Source: Bradyrhizobium sp. Arg816 (lineage in GTDB: Bacteria > Pseudomonadota > Alphaproteobacteria > Rhizobiales > Xanthobacteraceae). Taken from it: a stretch of 64,000 nt of DNA. The stretch spans positions 744,001 to 808,000 of the forward strand of contig NZ_JAPRAQ010000001.1 of the NCBI RefSeq assembly GCF_029989365.1, written 5' to 3'. The position numbers were made by a program, and so were the translations under genes. Below the pieces are notes generated by a model. It was not told where the DNA came from. It worked only from the letters and a program-made list of their open reading frames with translations, and searched no databases. Below, piece by piece: positions 51,190 through 59,429 of this stretch (positions are counted from its first letter, which is position 1; each line of letters opens with the position of its first letter).

Positions 51190-53547
51190 ATGGATTATTT
51201 CAAGCGCTTCAACTTCCTGTTCGCCGCACCTGTGTTCGACGCCGACGATCTGGAAGGCATCCGCTTCAACCAGATTATCGAGGAGATCCAGCGCTCCGGC
51301 TTCGAGGTCGTGAGGGCCCGCAGGTTGGAGGACGCCGAGATCGCGGTGCAGACCGACGCCGCGATCGGCTGCATGGTGGTGGACTGGGGCAAGAAGGGCC
51401 TCGAGGGGAAGACCTCGGCGCTGATCAACCTGATGCGGCGCCGCGGCCTCGACTTCCCGATCATCCTCCTGATCCGACGCAAGCGCTTCGAGGATTTGCC
51501 GGTCGAGGTGCTCGACTTCATCGACGGCTATGTCTTCCTCTCCGAGGAGACGCCGACCTTCATCGCCAAGAATTTGATCAGCCGGCTCAAGCAATACGCC
51601 GAGACGCTGAAGACGCCGTTCTTCGGGGCGCTGGTCGATTATGCCGAGGAAGGCAACCAGCTCTGGACCTGTCCGGGTCACAATGGCGGCGTGTTCTACA
51701 ACCGCAGTCCGATCGGCCGGGTCTTCGTCGAGCATCTCGGCGAATCCGTGTTCCGCGACGACCTCGACAATTCCGTGCTCGACCTCGGCGACCTCCTCAC
51801 CCATGAGGGTCCCGCGCTGAGGGCGCAGAAGGAAGCCGCGCAGATTTTTGGCGCGGAGAAGACCTATTTCGTGCTCAACGGCACCTCGACCTCGAACAAG
51901 GTCGCGCTCGGCGCCCTCGTCACCGACGGCGACCTCGTGCTGTTCGACCGCAACAACCACAAGGCCGCCCATCACGGCGCGCTGATGATCAATGGCGGCG
52001 TCCCGGTCTACGTACCGACCATCCGCAACGCCTGGGGCCTGATCGGCCCGATGCGCTGGGACATGCTCGACGAAAAGGCCGTGCGCGAGGCGATCCGCAA
52101 CCATCCGCTGGTGACCGACAAAGACGCCTGGCGCAAGGAGCGGCCATTCCGCGTCGCCGTGGTCGAGCAATGCACCTATGACGGCACGATCCACAGCGCC
52201 GAAATGATCCTGAAGCGCATCGGCCATCTCTGCGAATACATCCTGTTCGACGAGGCCTGGGCAGGCTTCATGAAGTTCCACCCGCTCTATGCCGGCCGCT
52301 TCGCCATGGGGCTGGCGAATCTTCCTCCCGAAGCGCCCGGCATCATCGCGACGCAATCCACCCACAAGCAGCTCGCGAGCTTCTCGCAGGCCTCCCAGAT
52401 CCACATCAAGGACCGCCACATCCGCGGCCAGAAGCGGCGGGTCGAACACCGCCGCTTCAACGAGAGCTTCATGCAGCACGCCTCGACCTCGCCGTTCTAC
52501 CCGCTGTTCGCCTCCCTCGACGTCGGCGCGCAGATGATGAAGGGCCGCTCGGGCGAGGTCCTGTGGGACGACACGATCCGCCTCGGCATCGAGCTGCGCA
52601 AGAAGATCCGCGCGATGCGCCGGGAGTTCGAGGAGAAGGAGCAAAATCCGGATCGCCGCTGGTTCTTCGAGCCCTTCGTTCCCGATCGCGTCGCCATTCC
52701 CGACGTCAGCCGCCCCGGCGCCGCCCACAATGTCGCCTGGGAGACCCTCTCCACCGATGAGCTCGCCACCAATCCGGCGCTGTGGCAGCTTTCGCCAGAT
52801 ACCAACTGGCACGGCTTTCCCGATCTTGCGGAAGGCTTTGCCATGACTGATCCGAACAAGCTGACGCTGCTGACGCCCGGCTTCGATCGCACCACCGGCG
52901 CCTATGCCGAGCACGGCATCCCCGCGCCTGTGGTCGCGCAGTACTTGCGCGAAAACCGCATCGTCCCTGAAAAGAACGACCTCAACTCCCTGCTCTTCCT
53001 GCTCACCCCCGGCGTCGAGGCGAGCAAAGCCGGTACGCTGATCTCCGGCCTCGTCGCATTCAAGAGGTTGCATGACGACAACGCGTTGCTGGCCGACGTC
53101 ATCCCTGAATTCTACCAGCGGCGTCAGGCGCGCTATGCCGGCGTACGGCTGCGCGATCTCTGCGGCGACATGCACCGCTTCTTCCGCGCCGCCGATGTCA
53201 GCGCCCTCCAGGCCCGGCAGTTCATGCCCGAGCACATGCCCGAGATCGCGATGTCGCCCCGCGATGCCGCACGCTATCTGTTCAAGAACGACGTCGACTA
53301 TCTCCCGATCGAGGCGATCGCGGGCCGTATCGCCACCACGCCCTTCGTGGTCTACCCGCCCGGCATCGCCACCATCGTGCCCGGCGAGCGGCTGACGGAG
53401 CGGGCCAAGCCCATGGTGGATTATCTCAAGATGTTCGAGACCTGCTTCAACACGTTCCCGGGGTTCGATGTGGAAATCCAGGGAGTCTACAAGGAGATCG
53501 ATGCACAGGGCCGCATCGGCCTCTATACTTACGTCGTTGCCGAGTAG
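51190..53547 (+). CDS. Orn/Lys/Arg decarboxylase (PLP, class III)
   Basis: 785 residues with the full AdiA/LdcC-type layout: an N-terminal receiver-like wing domain (to about 130), the PLP domain from LWTCPGHNGGVFYNRSPIGR, the cofactor lysine in STHKQLASFSQ (Lys near 393), and a C-terminal domain. It makes cadaverine, putrescine or agmatine. The Pho box upstream and a GNAT gene 6 bp downstream set it apart from acid-stress decarboxylases. Which amino acid is used cannot be told here. Confidence 0.92.
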   Translation: MDYFKRFNFLFAAPVFDADDLEGIRFNQIIEEIQRSGFEVVRARRLEDAEIAVQTDAAIGCMVVDWGKKGLEGKTSALINLMRRRGLDFPIILLIRRKRFEDLPVEVLDFIDGYVFLSEETPTFIAKNLISRLKQYAETLKTPFFGALVDYAEEGNQLWTCPGHNGGVFYNRSPIGRVFVEHLGESVFRDDLDNSVLDLGDLLTHEGPALRAQKEAAQIFGAEKTYFVLNGTSTSNKVALGALVTDGDLVLFDRNNHKAAHHGALMINGGVPVYVPTIRNAWGLIGPMRWDMLDEKAVREAIRNHPLVTDKDAWRKERPFRVAVVEQCTYDGTIHSAEMILKRIGHLCEYILFDEAWAGFMKFHPLYAGRFAMGLANLPPEAPGIIATQSTHKQLASFSQASQIHIKDRHIRGQKRRVEHRRFNESFMQHASTSPFYPLFASLDVGAQMMKGRSGEVLWDDTIRLGIELRKKIRAMRREFEEKEQNPDRRWFFEPFVPDRVAIPDVSRPGAAHNVAWETLSTDELATNPALWQLSPDTNWHGFPDLAEGFAMTDPNKLTLLTPGFDRTTGAYAEHGIPAPVVAQYLRENRIVPEKNDLNSLLFLLTPGVEASKAGTLISGLVAFKRLHDDNALLADVIPEFYQRRQARYAGVRLRDLCGDMHRFFRAADVSALQARQFMPEHMPEIAMSPRDAARYLFKNDVDYLPIEAIAGRIATTPFVVYPPGIATIVPGERLTERAKPMVDYLKMFETCFNTFPGFDVEIQGVYKEIDAQGRIGLYTYVVAE

Positions 53548-53553
53548 GTGCCG

Positions 53554-54132
53554 ATGAACGAAACAGCGATTGCGCGTACAGATGACGAACCGGTTCTGGT
53601 CCGCCCCTCACGGGAGAGCGACGTCGAGGCGATGCTGGCGATCTACCGCCATCACGTCCGCAATGGGGTGCCGCGCGACGTCGAGGGAACCGGCGCGCCC
53701 GAACCGGACGATCTGCGCGACCGCCGCAAGAACCTGAAGCAGACCCGCCTGCCGCATCTGGTCGCGACCTATCGCGGCGAGGTGGTCGGCTATGCCTATG
53801 CCGTGCTGTTCCGCAAGCGCCCGGCCTACCGCTACACCGCCAAGCATTCGATCTACGTCCATCACGAGCATCTCGGTCGCGGCGTCGGACGGCTGCTGCT
53901 CCAGGGAATGATCGATGCGTGTGCGGCGGCCGGCTTCCGCCAGATGATCGGCTATATCGATGCCGACAACGCGCCCTCGCTGGCGCTGCACGAAAAGTTC
54001 GGCTTCGCGCGCGCCGGCCTGCTCTGCGGTGTCGCCTATCGCCACGGCCGCTGGTCCGACACGGTCATGGTGCAGCGATCGCTCGGCGCGGGCGTCACCG
54101 CGCCGCCGACGCTAACGGCACCGGGCCGTTAG
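53554..54132 (+). CDS. GNAT-family N-acetyltransferase (phosphinothricin-acetyltransferase-like)
   Basis: 192 residues. VRPSRESDVEAMLAIYRHHV is the usual GNAT beginning; the acetyl-CoA loop is EHLGRGVGRLLLQGMIDA, and ADNAPSLALHEKFGFARAG is the fourth motif. It follows the decarboxylase by 6 bp (ATG chosen; a GTG at 53548 is possible), so it is co-expressed under the Pho box and might acetylate the amine made. Its family otherwise acts on amino-acid-like compounds. Confidence 0.88.
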   Translation: MNETAIARTDDEPVLVRPSRESDVEAMLAIYRHHVRNGVPRDVEGTGAPEPDDLRDRRKNLKQTRLPHLVATYRGEVVGYAYAVLFRKRPAYRYTAKHSIYVHHEHLGRGVGRLLLQGMIDACAAAGFRQMIGYIDADNAPSLALHEKFGFARAGLLCGVAYRHGRWSDTVMVQRSLGAGVTAPPTLTAPGR

Positions 54133-54135
54133 ACC

Positions 54136-54348
54136 TTACGAGGGAAAGTCAGCCGGTCTGACCTGGATCCGGTCGGCATGCAGCGACCAATGATGCAACG
54201 CCTGGTCCTTGCAAAACCTCGCCTTCGCCCGCTCCCTGGCTTCGTCCTCGTCGGTGGCGTCGATTTCGAGCGTGCCCTGGCAAACCTCGATCTGCCGGCC
54301 GTACTGGCCGAGCACGTCCTTCATGAACCTGACGACATAAGTTGACAT
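54136..54348 (-). CDS. Small hypothetical protein
   Basis: 70 residues, MSTYVVRFMKDVLGQYGRQI, acidic middle DATDEDEARERAKARF and a C-terminal HHWSLHADRIQVRPADF. An excellent GGAGGT precedes the ATG, supporting reality. No recognised domain; conserved small proteins of this kind occur in Bradyrhizobium. Convergent with the GNAT gene. Confidence 0.75.
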   Translation of the reverse strand: MSTYVVRFMKDVLGQYGRQIEVCQGTLEIDATDEDEARERAKARFCKDQALHHWSLHADRIQVRPADFPS

Positions 54349-54484
54349 GGGACCTCCTGCCTGCGCCAGCCTGCCCCGGCGGCACTCTAATCCCATTTAG
54401 CTTGAACCGGGAAAGGAGATTTTGACACGGATCAAGTTCGGCGACGGTTCCCGCCGCCAATGCGTCGATACAATCCGTCAGCGA

Positions 54485-54934
54485 TCACGTCTTGATATCG
54501 AGGAGGGTCTCTTCTGTCTCGGCGTAGGCTTGAATGACCTTCGCATTGGCAATGAAGCTGTACTTTGCGGTCGCCAGCTCAGCGAATTCGCTGGCTAGAT
54601 CGACATTGGGCGCGGCGACCAGGCCGTCCTGGTTTGCGAAGGGCGCGCTAGGGTCGGATTGCGCGATATAGCTCGGCGAAACCGCCGACACGGTCGCAAC
54701 CGTACCGCCCGGCGTCGAACCGCTCGATTGGGAGACCTGATCGACTCGCAGCGGCACATAGGCTGCGGGAAAGGTCGGAGCAATGCCCGAACTGCCCGCG
54801 CCGGCCGATGTGCTCGATCCGCCTGAAGCAGGTAGCGGCCCGGTCGTGCTGATGTTGGCGATATTGCTCGCGGCCACGTTCACGCGCAGGCTCGCGGCGG
54901 AAAGTCCTGATGTCGCAATCGAAAATATGCTCAT
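54485..54934 (-). CDS. Orphan flagellar basal-body rod protein, FlgC-like
   Basis: 149 residues. The N-terminal SIFSIATSGLSAASLRVNVA with ASNIANISTTG is the rod-protein signature, and the C-terminal VDLASEFAELATAKYSFIAN with VIQAYAETEETLLDIK is the matching coiled-coil end. The centre is Ser/Gly-rich. No other flagellar gene is nearby, so this is a stand-alone paralogue. It could be incorporated in a second flagellar system or have been retained without one. Confidence 0.85.
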   Translation of the reverse strand: MSIFSIATSGLSAASLRVNVAASNIANISTTGPLPASGGSSTSAGAGSSGIAPTFPAAYVPLRVDQVSQSSGSTPGGTVATVSAVSPSYIAQSDPSAPFANQDGLVAAPNVDLASEFAELATAKYSFIANAKVIQAYAETEETLLDIKT

Positions 54935-55050
54935 GGACTTTCAACTACAGGACAAGTGATACGCCTTCATTCACGCCATCGGTAAAATCCGCCGCTTTCT
55001 ATTCGCACCCTCGTAACCAACGATCGGAGCGCGATCGGACTTCGCGCGCC

Positions 55051-56100
55051 CTACCCCGGCATCACGCCGAACGCCTGCTTGAAGCGCTCGGCATAGCGCG
55101 GCCAGACTTCGGGGTTGATGATGCGCGGCGGGCGTCGGCCGTCGAGCGTGTCCAGCACCTGCTCGGCGGCGATGCGGCCCATGTTCTGGCGCGCCTCGAT
55201 CGTGACGCCCGCGGTGTGCGGGCTCGCCAGCACGTTGTCGAACTGGAGCAGCGGATGCTCGGGCGGCGGCGGCTCCTTCGACCAGACGTCGAGGCCGGCA
55301 CCGGCAATGCGCTTGTCGCGGAGCGCCTGGAGCAGCGCATCCTCGTCGTGGATGAAGCCGCGCGCCGTGGTGATGAAATAGGCGTGCGGCTGCATCAGCG
55401 CGAATTCGCGCGTGCTGATCATGTTGCGGCTTTTCTTGTCGAGCGGACAGGAGATCGAGACGAAATCGGCGCGGCGCAGCAGCTCGTCGAGCTCGACCTT
55501 CTGCCCGCCCCGCTCGGCCATCACCTCGGCCGACAAATACGGGTCATAGGCCAGCACCGTCATGCCGAGCAGGCCCTTGCACAGCGCGGCAATGCGGCGG
55601 CCGACATTGCCGAGGCCGATGATGCCGACGGTCTTGTGCTCGACCTCGTTGCCGACGAGCTCGTTGCGGTTGACGTCGCGCTCGCGGCGCAGGCGGCGGT
55701 CGGACTGGATGATGCGCTTGGACAGCGTCAGCATCATCGCCAGCGCATGCTCGGCGACCGAATGGGCATTGCCACCGGACTGGTTGACGACCAGCACGCC
55801 CGCATCCGTGCACGCCTCGACGTCGACAGGGTCGAAGCCCGCGCCATTGCTGGAGACCAGCAACAGGTTCGGCGTGCGCTTCAGGAAGGCGGCATCGACA
55901 TGGAAATGCTGGGCAAGTTCGTCGCGGGCGGCGCCGATCTGGTAGACGTGGGCCGCCTTCAGGATCGGGGCGTAGAAATCTTCCGGGCTCTCATTCTCTA
56001 TGCGATCGAGCCGGACGTCGGACCGCGCCTTCAGGATGTCGATATAGATCGGATTGGCCAGGTATTTGACGTAGAAGACGCGCTTGCTATTGACGGACAT
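55051..56100 (-). CDS. D-isomer-specific 2-hydroxyacid dehydrogenase
   Basis: 349 residues. NAD site VGIIGLGNVGRRIAALCKG, catalytic Arg in YFITTARGFIHDEDAL, Glu downstream, and catalytic His in VLASPHTAGVT. It belongs to the SerA/GhrB/sulfolactate-dehydrogenase superfamily. It is divergent from a ComDE-like sulfopyruvate decarboxylase, which makes sulfolactate or hydroxypyruvate-like acids possible substrates; glyoxylate-pathway genes 2.5 kb away suggest hydroxypyruvate as another option. Confidence 0.9.
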   Translation of the reverse strand: MSVNSKRVFYVKYLANPIYIDILKARSDVRLDRIENESPEDFYAPILKAAHVYQIGAARDELAQHFHVDAAFLKRTPNLLLVSSNGAGFDPVDVEACTDAGVLVVNQSGGNAHSVAEHALAMMLTLSKRIIQSDRRLRRERDVNRNELVGNEVEHKTVGIIGLGNVGRRIAALCKGLLGMTVLAYDPYLSAEVMAERGGQKVELDELLRRADFVSISCPLDKKSRNMISTREFALMQPHAYFITTARGFIHDEDALLQALRDKRIAGAGLDVWSKEPPPPEHPLLQFDNVLASPHTAGVTIEARQNMGRIAAEQVLDTLDGRRPPRIINPEVWPRYAERFKQAFGVMPG

Positions 56101-56344
56101 CAGGACCCTTCCGGCTCTCTCAAGGAGATCCGCAAGGCCAGCGCACCCCGCGCTCCGTCCATGCGTCCCTCCCGTTTTTGCATTATCGCCGCTTATGACA
56201 TGGCGGTGCCGGCCACGGCAGGCCGTCTAGCGCAGATCACGGTGCTGGCCCGGACATGTTGACAATCCCGCTGCCTGCGTCAAGTTCGGCAGACCGCCGC
56301 GACGGCCAGAACCAAGAAGCATGCGCGGCCTAGGGGAGAACGCG

Positions 56345-56911
56345 ATGGCGATTGCGGAGCAGCAGACCTCGTCCGAGGCGGCACGAGCCTCCAGTGACGA
56401 GAGCTGGCACGGCATCGTCCTGCAGACCTTGAAGCGGAACGAGATCAGCCTGATCCCTTACGTGCCCGACCGCGTGCTGACGCCGCTGATCAAGAACCTG
56501 CACGCCGATCCCTTCTTCACCACCTTTGCCACCGCCCGCGAGGAGGAGGCCGTCGGCATCGTCTCCGGCGCCTGGATGGGCGGACGTCGCGGCGCGGTGC
56601 TGATGCAGACCTCCGGCTTCGCCACGCTCGCCAACGTGCTGGCCTCGCTCGCGGTGCCCTATCAGATCCCGCTGATCATGTTCGTCTCCGAGCGCGGCAC
56701 GCTTGGCGAGTTCAATTACGGGCAATCGCTGGTCTGCCGGACCATGCGCCCGGTGCTGGATTCACTCGCGCTGGAGCACCACACCATCACCCGGCTCGAC
56801 GAGCTCGAATTCATCGCCGACCGCTCGATCAAGCAGGCCGTCACCACGCAGGCGCCGGTGGCGCTGATCCTCAACCCGCTGCTCACCGGCGGCAAGGTTT
56901 TCGACAAGTGA
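56345..56911 (+). CDS. TPP-dependent decarboxylase, PYR-domain subunit (ComD/sulfopyruvate decarboxylase alpha-like)
   Basis: 188 residues corresponding to only the N-terminal PYR domain of TPP enzymes: EISLIPYVPDRVLTPLIKN, the catalytic-Glu-type TAREEEAVGIVSGAWMGGRR and QTSGFATLANVLASL. This split arrangement is that of sulfopyruvate decarboxylase ComDE (also phosphonopyruvate decarboxylases). GGGGAG precedes the ATG at 56345; an ATG at 56321 is possible. Acts with the next gene product. Confidence 0.85.
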   Translation: MAIAEQQTSSEAARASSDESWHGIVLQTLKRNEISLIPYVPDRVLTPLIKNLHADPFFTTFATAREEEAVGIVSGAWMGGRRGAVLMQTSGFATLANVLASLAVPYQIPLIMFVSERGTLGEFNYGQSLVCRTMRPVLDSLALEHHTITRLDELEFIADRSIKQAVTTQAPVALILNPLLTGGKVFDK

Positions 56912-56922
56912 GGCCGGCCAAA

Positions 56923-57531
56923 ATGAGCACAGATTTGGACAACCGCAACACCAAGGTCATGAACCGCTTCGATGTCACCTCGCGCCTGATCGCCAAGCTC
57001 AAGCACGAGGAAGCGGTGATCGGCGGCATCGGCAACACCAATTTCGATCTCTGGGCCGCCGGCCATCGCCCGCAGAACTTCTACATGCTCGGCAGCATGG
57101 GGCTGGCTTTCCCGATTGCATTGGGCGTCGCGCTGGCCCAGCCCGATCGCCGCGTCTTCGCGCTCGAAGGCGACGGCTCGCTGCTGATGCAACTCGGCGC
57201 GCTCGCGACGATTGCGGCGTTGAAGCCGAAGAACCTCATCATGATCGTGATGGACAACGGCATCTACCAGATCACCGGTGCGCAGCCGACGCCGGCCGCT
57301 GGCGTCGCCGACATCGTCGCCATAGCCACAGGCTCGGGACTTGCCAACAGCGCCTGGGCCGCGGACGAGGAGGATTTCGAGCGGCTGGTCGACGAGGCCA
57401 TGTCCGCTGACGAGCCCAGCCTGATCGCGGTCCGCATCGACGACAAGCCGGGCGTCGGCGCCACCCGCAGGGATCCCGTCCAGATCCGGGAACGCTTCAT
57501 GCACGGCCTCGGCGTGCGCGAGCCACTTTAA
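56923..57531 (+). CDS. TPP-dependent decarboxylase, PP-domain subunit (ComE/sulfopyruvate decarboxylase beta-like)
   Basis: 202 residues holding the diphosphate-binding half: YMLGSMGLAFPIALGVALAQ, then the TPP/Mg motif GDGSLLMQLGALATIAALKP ending in MDNGIYQITG. It completes the active site with the PYR subunit. The ATG at 56923 is preferred (GAGG nine bases upstream); a GTG at 56908 overlapping the previous stop is an alternative. Confidence 0.86.
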   Translation: MSTDLDNRNTKVMNRFDVTSRLIAKLKHEEAVIGGIGNTNFDLWAAGHRPQNFYMLGSMGLAFPIALGVALAQPDRRVFALEGDGSLLMQLGALATIAALKPKNLIMIVMDNGIYQITGAQPTPAAGVADIVAIATGSGLANSAWAADEEDFERLVDEAMSADEPSLIAVRIDDKPGVGATRRDPVQIRERFMHGLGVREPL

Positions 57532-57608
57532 CGTTTCGTCATTAACTACACGGCGATCTGATCCCCGCCCCGTAACAGGCCGTTGCAAATCCGTGCTATC
57601 GGCACCGG

Positions 57609-57971
57609 ATGCCTATTTTTGTTCGCTTTTTTGCCTGGCTGCTCGCGGCCGCCGTCACTTTCGCAACCCTCGGCCCGCCCGGCCTGCGGCCCCATTCCGA
57701 TCTCGGCCAGGACGGCGAGCACGCCCTCGCCTTCATCCTGGTGGGATTGGCCTTCGGCCTCGGCTACCGGAATCGCCGCTGGGCTGTCGCCGCCGTCGCG
57801 GTGGTCCTGATCGGCGCGCTCGAGCTGATGCAGTTCTGGGCACCGGGACGGCATGCGCGGCTGGAAGATTTTTTGGTCGATGCCGGCACCGCTTGCATCG
57901 GCTTTGCGCTCGCCGCCGTCACCGATTGGATCATGGCGCGCTTCCGCGCTAGTACGGCCCTGACTAACTAA
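57609..57971 (+). CDS. VanZ-like membrane protein
   Basis: 120 residues with three to four membrane helices and the VanZ-type motif FALGLGYRNRRW...ALELMQFWAPGRHARLEDFLVDAGTAC, condensed here as GALELMQFWAPGRHARLEDF. Function of stand-alone VanZ-like proteins is unclear. It ends immediately before a strong hairpin. Confidence 0.8.
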   Translation: MPIFVRFFAWLLAAAVTFATLGPPGLRPHSDLGQDGEHALAFILVGLAFGLGYRNRRWAVAAVAVVLIGALELMQFWAPGRHARLEDFLVDAGTACIGFALAAVTDWIMARFRASTALTN

Positions 57972-58000
57972 GGCCTCGCGGAGTGACGCTCCGCGAGGCC
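57972..58000. terminator. Probable bidirectional terminator hairpin
   Basis: Perfect 12-bp stem GGCCTCGCGGAG / CTCCGCGAGGCC with a 5-nt loop starts right after the vanZ-like stop and 32 bp beyond the stop of the convergent DUF1236 gene. No long U-run follows on either strand. Confidence 0.6.
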
Positions 58001-58031
58001 CGGCTCTTCAAAGCCTTCACGCTCTGACCGA

Positions 58032-58415
58032 TCAGTCGATGATCTTGACGACGCGGCGCGTGCGCGGTTCGACGATGACGCGGCGATCGTTCACGACCGC
58101 GTAGCGATACTCGGTGTAGTTCGGCACGGGGCGCAGCACCACGGTCGGGGGCAGCGGCTCGCCGACGACGACGCGCTCGTGGATCACGACGGAGTCGTCG
58201 CGCGGGATTCCGCCGAGCACGGCATTCGGGATTTCGAGGCCGGCGCCGACGGCCGCGCCGACGGTGCCGCCGACCATCGCGCCGATCGGTCCGCCGATGT
58301 CGCCACCCGCACGTGCGCCGTCCCTGGCGCCCTGTTCGGTCGTCGACTGGGCAAAGGCTGCACTCGACGCCAGCAGCGACACGGCAGCCAGCGAAATCGC
58401 AAGACGGGTCTTCAT
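58032..58415 (-). CDS. Secreted DUF1236-type protein with glycine-zipper segment
   Basis: 127 residues. Signal peptide LAAVSLLASSAAFA-QST, a glycine-rich stretch GGDIGGPIGAMVGGTVGAAV, and a C-terminal DUF1236-like part (PPTVVLRPVPNYTEYRYAVV, VIVEPRTRRVVKIID). Such proteins are common and abundant in Bradyrhizobium; role unknown, likely periplasmic or envelope-associated. The ATG at 58415 is chosen at the signal peptide. Confidence 0.82.
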   Translation of the reverse strand: MKTRLAISLAAVSLLASSAAFAQSTTEQGARDGARAGGDIGGPIGAMVGGTVGAAVGAGLEIPNAVLGGIPRDDSVVIHERVVVGEPLPPTVVLRPVPNYTEYRYAVVNDRRVIVEPRTRRVVKIID

Positions 58416-58510
58416 GTCCACACTCTCCAGTGTTTGTTGATGCGCCTTCAACCGCGGGGCCGGAGCATTGTTCCGGTTCCCCCATGATGAAAGGCACGTC
58501 AAATCTGGAG

Positions 58511-58529
58511 ACTGTTACCGGGTAACAGT
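58511..58529. promoter_or_regulatory. Perfect 19-bp palindrome after glxR
   Basis: ACTGTTACC-G-GGTAACAGT lies immediately beyond the glxR stop codon and 96 bp before the DUF1236 ATG. It may be an operator for the DUF1236 gene or the end of the gcl-hyi-glxR transcript. It is not GC-rich and lacks a U-run, which favours a protein-binding site. Confidence 0.5.
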
Positions 58530-59417
58530 TCAGGTCGCGGCGATCTCGTGTCCCGCCATCAGTTCCAGTGCCCGCACCATCGCGGAATGATCCCAGGCCT
58601 TGCCGCCATGCGCGGCGCAGGACGAGAACAATTGCTGCGCCAATGCCGTGCTCGGCAGCGACAGGCCGAGCGCGCGCGCACCTTCCAGCGCGAGGTTGAG
58701 GTCTTTCTGGTGCAGCTCGATGCGGAAACCCGGCTCGAAATTGCGCTTCACCATGCGCTCGCCATGCACTTCGAGAATCCGTGACGAGGCAAAGCCGCCC
58801 ATCAGCGCCTTGCGCACGAGAGCGGGATTGGCTCCCGCCTTGGATGCGAACAGCAGCGCTTCGCTCACCGCCTCGATCGTCAGCGCGACGATGATCTGGT
58901 TGGCCACCTTCGTCGTCTGGCCATCGCCATTGGCGCCGACATGCGTGACGTTCTTGCCCATCTTGTCGAAGATCGGCTTCATGGTGCCAAAGGCCCGCTC
59001 CGGCCCGCCGACCATGATGGTGAGGCTCGCGGCCTTTGCCCCGACCTCGCCGCCCGACACCGGCGCGTCGAGATAGTCCGCCCCCAGCGCCTCGATCTTC
59101 TTCGCAAACTCCTTGGTCGCCAGCGGCGAGATCGAGCTCATGTCGACGACGATCTTGCCCTTGGAGATGCCGCTCGCGACACCGTCCTTACCGAACAGCA
59201 CCGCCTCCACGTGCGGGGTGTCAGGCACCATGATGATGACCGCATCCGCCTCCTCCGCGACCTCCTTGGCTGACTTGCAGGCGATGCCGCCCGCCGCGAT
59301 CAGCTCGGGCGGCACGGGCGTAACGTCGTGCAGCAGCACGCGATGGCCCGCGGCCAGAAGATGGCCGGCCATCGGCCGTCCCATGGTGCCAAGTCCGATG
59401 AAGCCGATGTCGATCAT
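58530..59417 (-). CDS. glxR: Tartronate semialdehyde reductase (2-hydroxy-3-oxopropionate reductase)
   Basis: 295 residues. NADP(H) site IGFIGLGTMGRPMAGHLL, substrate motif DAPVSGGEVGAKAASLTIMV and catalytic Lys in GDGQTTKVANQIIVALTIEA. It reduces tartronate semialdehyde to D-glycerate, the last step of the glyoxylate-carboligase route. Co-transcribed with hyi and gcl, 12 bp after hyi. GAGGAAA precedes the ATG. Confidence 0.94.
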   Translation of the reverse strand: MIDIGFIGLGTMGRPMAGHLLAAGHRVLLHDVTPVPPELIAAGGIACKSAKEVAEEADAVIIMVPDTPHVEAVLFGKDGVASGISKGKIVVDMSSISPLATKEFAKKIEALGADYLDAPVSGGEVGAKAASLTIMVGGPERAFGTMKPIFDKMGKNVTHVGANGDGQTTKVANQIIVALTIEAVSEALLFASKAGANPALVRKALMGGFASSRILEVHGERMVKRNFEPGFRIELHQKDLNLALEGARALGLSLPSTALAQQLFSSCAAHGGKAWDHSAMVRALELMAGHEIAAT

Positions 59418-59429
59418 GTCTAGGTTTCC

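Noticed and set aside
51130..53235. 701-codon minus-strand frame opposite the decarboxylase
   Set aside because: Shadow of a conserved PLP decarboxylase with an intact active-site lysine; it would also cover the Pho box.
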